Assembly: GCA_003439945.1 (NCBI GenBank)
Contig: QVRM01000423.1
Span: 1-64,000, forward strand
DNA: 64,000 nt
Direction: 5' to 3'
Source of the DNA: Dermanyssus gallinae
Lineage: Eukaryota; Arthropoda; Arachnida; Mesostigmata; Dermanyssidae
Notes under the pieces: model-generated
Databases searched by the model: none
Told to the model about the DNA's origin: nothing
What the model saw: only the letters and a program-made list of their open reading frames with translations
Part shown: in pieces, positions 57,001 to 64,000 of the stretch
How the letters are laid out: each line of letters opens with the position of its first letter
How positions within the stretch are numbered: position 1 is the stretch's first letter
Program-made: the position numbers and the translations under genes

Positions 57001-58524
57001 TTTAGTCATATCACACAAATAAACTAATCAATTAGTCTCATGTGTAGCACCATATTTTGTTATGTTATAACCATTGATTACAATTTTTACATGAGGTATT
57101 ATAGTAGTCTAGAATTAAAACTGGTTACTCCAAACTCTACGTAGTGTTGTGTGGTTTGGCAGCCATACTTAAACAAATACATTGAGTTAATTGAAATAGT
57201 ATAGAGGAAATTCCTTCTCACACAATTACGGACAATGTTTCATTGAGGTGCAACATTGTCCGTAAATTCATTGTAATAAACCCTCTATGGGAACTGCAAT
57301 ACAATATTGTCGTATGTACAATCGCATCATAAATTAATCAAATTTGTTCAAAATATTTCAAGATTCGCTCAAACGATCTTAGAAGCGGTAACATATCGTC
57401 ACAACAAATTGTCAAGACAGATCGTGTGAGTAGAATTTCTTCGTGGCGGATGGCCAGGGCACTGAGAACTAAATCGCTAATAGCATAAATGTTTGTAGGG
57501 CACAAATGTAAACTGACTGTTAGTTGTATGAAATCTATTAACGGTAAAAATATATAATTAATGTACCCATTTGAAAAATTAAAAGTGCATATGCATTAAA
57601 TTACTCCCTTCCTTTGGTATTTAAAAAAAATATTACCTCCTATTTTTAAAAAGGGAAATAGCTTGCACTATCTTAGGAATAAGACGTTGATATTCAATGC
57701 GCCACGACGATGGTTTGCCATATTCGATAAGCTATATTTTCGTGTTGTATCATGGAAACTAAGAGCCTTAACTTTAAGAGCCTTCAAACATCATAGTCGC
57801 TGACTCTAGGCCAGAATTCGCGCTCTCTCTAGTGCAAGGATATAATGAAATTACTGCCACGCCAGTTTATTCTAACAGCACGAACTAAATACGCTATTAG
57901 AAGTTGCTGCACTGATGCGCAGGACACGTTATTAAATTATTTGCCGTGTCCTAAAACGCTTTAAAATATTTTCTAACAGTCACTTTCGCTTTTTGAGTCT
58001 CTGAAAGGTACAGCAGCAGACAGTTTACCTTCATATTAATCGTAGTAGAAGCATAAGTAAGAGTAGTGTAGTTAAAGTGGCGACTTGCACATCTTTCTAG
58101 GCCTAATAATGCAGATAATAAGACATTATCTTAATTTCAGCTTTGGACTGCTGTAGGACACTTTGGACATGAGCTTCTGAAACAGTCCAGCAAAGGTCAT
58201 GGTCCGTACCCAAACCTACTCATATCGCCGCTTTCGGTGCACTCAACTCTCTCGATGGCCTTCGAGGGTTCTCGCGGATCGACAAGAAATGAAATGCTCG
58301 AAGCGCTGAAACTTAAAGCGCTTGAACCGGAGGCGATCTGGCGGGCCTACTCTGCTCTAACGTCACGCAAGCATGAAAACAACACTAAACCCGGCGACTA
58401 TTTCTCAGGTATACGAGGATAGTTTGTCATTTATGCTACGCCGACCGTACTTGCTATTAGTGTAGCATTGCAAAATATGAGCATTGTGTAAATTAGTGAA
58501 GCATTGTGAAATATGTGCGAGCGC

Positions 58525-58563
<39 letters not shown>

Positions 58564-58698
58564 ATTGAATTGTCTTCTTCGGGCGGCAAATTCATTTTAA
58601 ATTCAGTACTTCCTCATTGAGCTCAAAATATCCATAATGACACATTTTCAACAAATGTAACAATTATGGATATTTAGCAGACAAGGCTATTGTTTGTG

Positions 58699-58737
<39 letters not shown>

Positions 58738-60121
58738 TATATATAAATATAGGGACCAACCCTGTGGAACATAACCTATGATGGAGTACTAAGACTGCCG
58801 CATCCCCCGGGAGTTTTTTCTATCGCCTACGCAGACGATCTAGCACTGATCGTTACCGCCAGTGACGAGGATTTGCTCGAAGGTACAGCCAACGGAGCCT
58901 TGGCGGATATCCGACAACACCTCCGCACGCTTGGCCTCGAACTGGCTTCACAAAAAACGGAAGCAATCCTTCTAAACGATCTGAAGCGCCCTCCACGCAA
59001 CCTAAATTTACACCTGAAAGGCCATCCAATATCACCCACGCCCGTGGTCAAGTACCTGGGCGTGATCATAGATAGAGCTCTTACAGGAACACCTCATGTG
59101 CGCTATGCAGCTAAAAAAGCAGCCAAAGCCTCAGCAGAGTTACGGAAAATCCTCCCACGGACCAGAGGAGCAAGCGACTCTCGGCGCCGATTCTTAGCAT
59201 CAGTAATAGACAGCATCATGTTATACGCCGCACCCTTATGGGAACGCACGACTACAAGAGCTACAACACGTCGCCTCCTCAACAAGACCCAAAGACCTAT
59301 GGCGCTTAACCTAACACGAGCAAGTCGCACGGCCTCCACAGCAGCCGTACAGGTACTCTCCAGACAAATTCCCTGGGACTTGAGAGTAAAAGAATTGGCA
59401 TCAAGAAACCCTGTAACCAACGTTCTCACGGAGGGCACACTAGTCAGCAGAACCGACACACTAAGCGAATGGAGCCAGCAATGGGAAGCAATCCAGCCGG
59501 GCCATCCTGGATATTGGACAAGATAAATACTTCCTGATGTTAAAAAATGGTACAGCCTCAAACACGGCTCGCTTACCTACCCACTCGCGCAACTGTTAAC
59601 AGGCCATGGTGCCTGTTTTCAGCAGTACCTACACCGCATCAGTAAAACTGACTCCCCTGTATGCCGCATGTGCAACTCGGGGGAGCCGGACTATGTTAGG
59701 CACTGCTATGAGCGGTGCTCCTTCTTCGACACTGAACGAGAGCTATTGTCCCGGAACCTAGGACTGCAGAACCCCCTGACATGGCAGGCCCTTGTAGTGT
59801 CGCTCTTCAAAGATCACAAATCCTGGATTCTAGTGAGAAGATTCGCACAAGGTATCTCTGAGGCAAAAATAACCGCCGCACAAAGCCGAGCAGCCTAAAT
59901 GGCAAGAAGAGTGGCCAGGTGAAGTAATCTCGAAAAAACAGTACTGCGGCCACCCCCCGTCAAGGGGCAAAGAGGACGACTGGATTTTAGTGGGTGCGAG
60001 TCCCACACTACCGAGGCTTTAACAACGTCGCCCGGTGTGCATAACGCATTTTACCAGTTACCTCTATGAAAAAAAAAAAATATATATATATATATTTATA
60101 TATATATATATATTTCATCTA

Positions 60122-60182
<61 letters not shown>

Positions 60183-62088
60183 TTCATTTATCTGATATAT
60201 ATATATATATATATTTTTTTTTTTGGGGTTTTTCTTTTTCAAATTTTTTTACGCACTGTTACTACAAGTGAGGGGTGTTCCGCCTCTCAAGCCGTGTGGG
60301 ACTTGACTCTAGCTGTTGTATGTTGATCCGCCAAGACCCCTACCCACTAAACACACCTCTCACTTAAGCTTTACTCTCTACTAGCCTAGATATCCACAGA
60401 ACAGTACTATGGGTCATTAGGGAAAGTGGCGAACATCTAACGAATCATTTGGCCGAGGTCACTCGCGGGTTCCCCCACCGGTCCGACGTGTTTTTTCCAA
60501 CACCTGCGAACCCGTAGGATTACAAGCCACGTCATCTGTTGATGTCGTAAGCGCTATCCGTTCTTTTCTGTGCCTGCCGAACTCGGCTTTCGTTTTCATC
60601 ACTACAGTTGCCATTTCCTCACCCAACTTCCATGCTGATGCTGTGCTGCAAATGAATTCCACAAACATCCTCATGTTACTTCTTGGCGGGTCCGTTGTTG
60701 TGGCTCCTCGTTTTTTTTTCTTCTCTGGTCCTTTTCAATCTTAGCCGCGCTACGGCGCTTGTCCTTGCCTTTGGTTTACATATTGATTACGTTTCAATGT
60801 CGTATTTAGCACCATCGTAATTAACTTAGCGGCGGAGCTATGTAATCAATTTGTGTCAAATGCCGCTGCCATAGAGTCAAAAGTAAGGTTAAAAAAATAT
60901 ACCGAAATGCGCAAAACAGTTGTTAGTATTTAGGATGTGACTGCTTTGAATTACTTCCATACTTGCACGATTCAGCACCTACGAAGTGTGTTATGTTTTA
61001 AAAGTTTACATTAAACGAAAATGCCGTGCTTGTGACTTGGGTTCAGACATTGGGCGACGTTTGGCGCGTCAGCGGCCGCTCCAAGATAGGATTTCCACCA
61101 GTATGGCCGTGCAAGCAAGTGTATAAATGTACTATCTGCGTGCTAGGTAGTAAGGACACCATAGATTACCCATAGTAGTATTAACCGAAGATCTGGGAGG
61201 TTTAGAGTGAACCTTAAGAGAGGCTACGGTTTTCAAAACATCAAAAACCCGGAGTTTTAGTCGGTGACGCCGGTAGTCTTGCGGCGAGTCCGACACTGTT
61301 CGGCCCACATCCAAAGATGGTGTCCGTTCGTACACAAAAATGAATAATAAAAAAATGTAGTAAGAACACGCACAGTTACTACTGACCCTACTGACCGACA
61401 CAACCAAAAGCCGACGCGAAACGTGGTCCTCTGGTATATTTCAGACTATTTTATATGACACTTACCGCGTCCCGTGGTGGTAGGTAATCCCGAGCCAGCA
61501 GCGGTGCGCTTCCATAACGATCGAGATCATCACAGACCATCGCGCTTATCATTCTACCTCACACACTACAATAAGCTTGTAGGCTATCAATCGTGGCGAC
61601 CGACGCGGCCAAATTACGCGGACTATTACGAGAAAACACGACACTTTGCTGCCCGAATGCATCGCTGTCACCACACAAAATAGACACACGCAGTGCCGTG
61701 TGAATTGGGACCTTACGCAAGGATGATCAGAATTGTGGTGCCGCTGAACACGGGAGCACAATCATGTCATTGTGACGCCGCTGTGCGAAGCTACGCCGAT
61801 GTGCTGAACAACGCACTGTGCTCGTTTGAGAGGGGGGGGGGGACGACCTTAGAACGTTTGCTTCAGAGCAATATGTGCAGCGCACGCGCGCCAAACCGGT
61901 ATTGACGAGAGACTGGATGAGAGAGCCCGACTGTACTGGCTTGTAGTGGAAAAGCGTTTCCGTTGTGTGTGGTTTTTAAAAGCAAGAGCTCTAGCGAAGC
62001 ATCATATCGATCACAGTTGCTCAACAAAGCAACACATTTCCGCCAGATTGCAGTAGCAAGCGTGAGACTCATAAACCTATATATATAT

Positions 62089-62126
<38 letters not shown>

Positions 62127-63213
62127 TCTTTTTCAAAGCGTTATCTGGCAGTTTTTGCCGACTTCTCGGCTATGTGAAAATGTAGAGTGGGAATGCATTC
62201 GACGCATTCATACTTATATATGCATAGCTTTAATGAGCTTGGGAGGACATAGAGTATCGCGATGACAGTGCAGAATCATCTTTCAAGATTCGTATGGTGT
62301 GTGTGCGAGATACATAGATAACAATATCGGACAGATTCATTGCTTCTCCCCGGGCAAAATCGAGAGCACAACATGAACAATAACAACACGAAAAAGGCGC
62401 AAACGCGATAGAAGCCTGTGCGTAGCCCCAAGCTGTTATCGCGTTTGCGCCGGTGGCAAAATAATGAAACATTCAGAGTCGGGCAGGCGATTTACAATCT
62501 AGATCCCACAATCGAACCCCCGAAAGACATTAAGTGTATTAAACGATAAACAGCCAACTTTGTCCATTTTCTCTAGATAGGGGTTTGATCGTACCTAGCG
62601 TAAAACTCGCTAGAGGCACTGTATGTACAGGGTGTACCGTTTAAATTGGCCTTTTTGAAGCCGTACCTAAGTGAAAACAGATCTTTTGATGATTTGCGTC
62701 AATAGACAGGGTAACTCCAGACGAACAGTTTTGCTTAATATAGCTCACGGCCACGCTGATTACTTTTCATTTTAATTAAGGGTCTAAATCTCAAAAAAGC
62801 CCGTGCCAAAAACCCCAATCTAACTTAGAACGCTTTCTTAATAGCGGACGTAAGCGAATCTATGTTAGCATGTCAAGACTTGGTAGATTCTCGCTCCATT
62901 ACGTTATCTAGCAGTTCAACGAATCCCGTTACATGCCGCACATGAGGTGTTTTTGATGTGAGAGCCCTGTTCAGGATCACGCCCAAATACTTAGCCATGT
63001 GCGTAGGTATTACTCGGTGTCCTCCCAGGCCTAAGTTTTACGGAGCCTTGGAGTATATCCGACACACACTCCACAAGGTGGCTTGATGCAACCACTTTTG
63101 GTATTGTTGCGTTCATTCCAAACGAAGACATTTTTGCCCCCTTGTTGCAGTGATTTTTTTATTTACCGAGCTGTACTTAACCCAAAGGTTTGGTAAACGA
63201 ATTCTGGGAGACC

Positions 63214-63246
<33 letters not shown>

Positions 63247-63836
63247 TTCTCCCGGAATTCGTTTATATTAAGCAGATAATAACCTTGTAATAATAACCAG
63301 ATAATAGCCATTCTCAGTCAGCGTAAGGAGGTAATCATTGTCAATTCAATACTAAAAGAAATAGTGGCGAATTACTAGAACGGAGCGAGAGATCGTCGTT
63401 ATTTGGCTTAGCCGACAACTAGACTAATATAGTGTCTAAACAAGATAGGGTTTGCAAACGATATTGCAGATGTGCAGTTTATCATGAGGCTTGCGAATCG
63501 TATGTACCTCAGCAAGGGCTATCCGATCGATCCGTCGTACGTCGACCAATTGAAGACCACATACCATGCCGATGCCGTCAATGTCGACTTCGCCGCCGAA
63601 GGCCCTGCCGTCCAAAAGCAAATCAACGAATTCGTTCGCGAACGAACTAACAATCTCATTCCACAGATTCTTCCTAGCCCGCTTGCTGCGAGCACGGTAC
63701 TCGCGCTCGTCAACTCTGTATACTTTAAGGGCGATTGGACAGAAGCCATGACCGAGAAGAATCAGGTGATGCTCTTTAACAAGGATTCGAAAGTCCATCA
63801 GCAAGAGTACTCCAATTGGCTCAACACGGAAGACAA
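53890..63836 (+). CDS. Serpin gene B, exons 1-3 (3' part beyond the window)
   Basis: Tandem paralogue of serpin A, predicted to be a secreted protease inhibitor. Exons 53890-54045, 58141-58408 and 63470-63836 are visible. Exons 4-6 with the reactive loop should lie past 64000, so inhibitory specificity cannot be read. Exon 1 encodes a leader (MKLIDGPAAAKAAMVLFVAG) ending in PSDAERQ. Exon 2 encodes LWTAVGHFGHELL and SPLSVHSTLSMAFEG. Exon 3 encodes DVQFIMRLANRMYLSKGY and NSVYFKGDW. Exons 2 and 3 have exactly the same lengths as in gene A and the same phases. Intron 1 (4.1 kb) and intron 2 (5.1 kb) are longer than those of gene A (1.2 and 3.1 kb), partly because of retrotransposon remnants. No broken codon is seen, so it looks functional. 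Confidence 0.87.
54046..55029. other. Serpin B intron 1, 5' part
   Basis: Begins with about 60 bp similar to serpin A intron 1. A tandem GCAACCGTTGCAC duplication lies at 54681-54708. Nothing else seen. Confidence 0.45.
55030..57490 (+). mobile_element. Highly decayed CR1-like element in serpin B intron 1
   Basis: Scattered motifs in order: VAMDVYF and VISGDFNLPK (endonuclease, 55090-55260), SKANAYENFFSSVYVAE (about 56180-56230), ENQHGFTRDKSTGT (56457-56497), KAFNRLYLAKL (about 56567), RIRYLGVTVTPKLKFSH (about 56963-57010) and the end NDLRSG...ISSWRMARALR (57375-57465), which matches the C-terminus of the element at 36199. Many stops. An imperfect long element of roughly 2.4 kb. Confidence 0.75.
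57226..57265. repeat. Perfect 14-bp inverted repeat in serpin B intron 1
   Basis: TTACGGACAATGTT (57226-57239) and its complement (57252-57265), 12-nt loop. Confidence 0.95.
58141..58408 (+). CDS. Serpin B exon 2
   Basis: 268 nt between acceptor TTAATTTCAG and donor CTCAG|GTATAC, phase 0 in and 1 out. Protein close to serpin A exon 2, with ALTSRKHEN shared near the end. Confidence 0.9.
58525..58563 (+). repeat. (TA)n followed by T run in serpin B intron 2
   Basis: TA about 23 bp, then about 17 T. Confidence 0.95.
58701..58751 (+). repeat. (TA)n at the truncated 5' end of the R1-clade fragment
   Basis: 51 bp with two AAATA variants, directly followed by reverse transcriptase coding sequence. 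Confidence 0.96.
58752..59936 (+). mobile_element. 5'-truncated R1-clade retrotransposon in serpin B intron 2
   Basis: Begins abruptly at GPTLWN inside reverse transcriptase motif B, directly after a (TA)n array. It keeps motif C IAYADDLALIV, YLGVIIDRALTGTPHVR, IPWDLRV and, after one in-frame TAA (59524-59526), ILPDVKKWY, LTGHG and the knuckle CRMCNSGEPDYVRHCYERC. Apart from that stop the frame is open from 58754 to 59898. It is followed by a short 3' UTR, poly(A) (60069-60080) and (TA)n. R1-clade but a different family from the 29-kb element. Confidence 0.9.
60081..60213 (+). repeat. Compound (TA)n between two R1-like fragments
   Basis: Three TA blocks separated by two copies of a TTTCATCTATCTGA-like unit. 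Confidence 0.95.
60225..60710 (-). mobile_element. 3' fragment of the same R1-like family as 29-35 kb
   Basis: Minus strand. The 3' UTR (60240-60420) aligns with 29050-29235, sharing CCCACTAAAC, ACAGTACTATGG and GTGTGGGACT. The coding end FVEFICSTASAWKLGEEMA (60674 down) matches FTEYIVSSEQAWKLGAATA of the full copy. 5' truncated; poly(T) on the plus strand at its 3' edge. Confidence 0.85.
60711..62077. other. Serpin B intron 2, no gene recognised
   Basis: Short open frames of up to 91 codons on both strands, none with recognisable domains; a run of about 11 G at 61831. Confidence 0.45.
62078..62124 (+). repeat. (TA)n in serpin B intron 2
   Basis: 47 bp. Confidence 0.95.
62396..62451. repeat. 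Perfect 15-bp inverted repeat, 26-nt loop
   Basis: GGCGCAAACGCGATA at 62396-62410 and its complement at 62437-62451. Confidence 0.95.
62830..63145 (-). pseudogene. Small R1-like reverse transcriptase remnant
   Basis: On the minus strand MAKYLGVILNRALTSKTPHV matches VKYLGVIIDRALTGTPHV of the element at 58752, with weaker similarity on either side. No frame longer than about 55 codons is open. Supported by one good motif only. Confidence 0.55.
63194..63265. repeat. Inverted repeat with a (TA)n array in the loop
   Basis: TAAACGAATTCTGGGAGACC (63194 on) and its near complement ending at 63265 (two differences) enclose the array at 63216-63244. Confidence 0.9.
63216..63244 (+). repeat. (TA)n in the loop of an inverted repeat
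   Basis: 29 bp, see 63194-63265. Confidence 0.95.
63470..63836 (+). CDS. Serpin B exon 3
   Basis: 367 nt after acceptor GATATTGCAG; donor GTTAGT at 63837. It contains INEFVRERTNNLIPQIL and NSVYFKGDW. It is the last coding segment visible in the window. Confidence 0.9.
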
Positions 63837-64000
63837 GTTAGTGCAGTTTCAATAAGACTTTAGCTTCGGTGTGTATACTGCAATATATTACACATGGTGT
63901 TTCTAATCAAGTACACAAATTTTACGAAATTAGTGAAACTTTTCAAACAATTATTTTTTTACAGTTTAGGGTTTAAATTGCAATAATGTGTTATACTGAT

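Overview
The window looks like animal, most likely arthropod, nuclear DNA. The evidence is two spliced serpin genes with GT-AG introns, non-LTR retrotransposons of R1-like, CR1-like and R2/R4-like (restriction-like endonuclease) types, mariner/Tc1 transposons, tRNA-derived SINEs with A and B boxes, and about 29 (TA)n microsatellites (roughly 1.6 kb in all). A chelicerate such as a mite or tick is plausible from the combination of element families, but that is inference and the sequence does not prove it. No rRNA gene, convincing functional tRNA gene, CRISPR array or prokaryotic operon was seen.

Layout. 0-5.3 kb: non-coding DNA with an old mariner copy (1535-2669) and the 3' end of a retrotransposon ORF. 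5.4-8.8 kb: a 5'-truncated restriction-like-endonuclease retrotransposon on the minus strand, between two (TA)n arrays. 10.6-13.4 kb: a decayed two-ORF retrotransposon with a PHD-like finger ORF1. 15-20.7 kb: a reverse transcriptase remnant, a 936-bp fold-back DNA element, a SINE and a Tc1-like remnant. 20.8-28.9 kb: SINEs (one inserted in another), a deleted mariner, a dispersed repeat and a small minisatellite. 29.0-35.1 kb: a nearly intact R1-like retrotransposon (minus strand) with 14-bp target-site duplications. 35.3-40.2 kb: a CR1-like element whose ORF1 is split by a second, inverted CR1-like element. 40.8-47.8 kb: serpin gene A, complete in six exons. 48-53.8 kb: SINEs, a retrotransposon fragment and an intact mariner. 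53.9-64 kb: serpin gene B, a tandem paralogue; only exons 1-3 are inside the window and its introns are full of retrotransposon remains.

How the parts fit. The only host genes I can support are the two serpins, which are predicted to be secreted protease inhibitors. They share exon lengths (268 and 367 nt for exons 2 and 3), intron phases and leader design, so they arose by tandem duplication. Almost everything else is mobile DNA. The strongest unexplained pattern is that several unrelated elements (the R2/R4-like and CR1-like elements, an R1-like fragment, a reverse transcriptase remnant, a SINE, and a mariner copy) are bounded on both sides by (TA)n arrays. Two perfect short-spacer hairpins also look like products of template switching.
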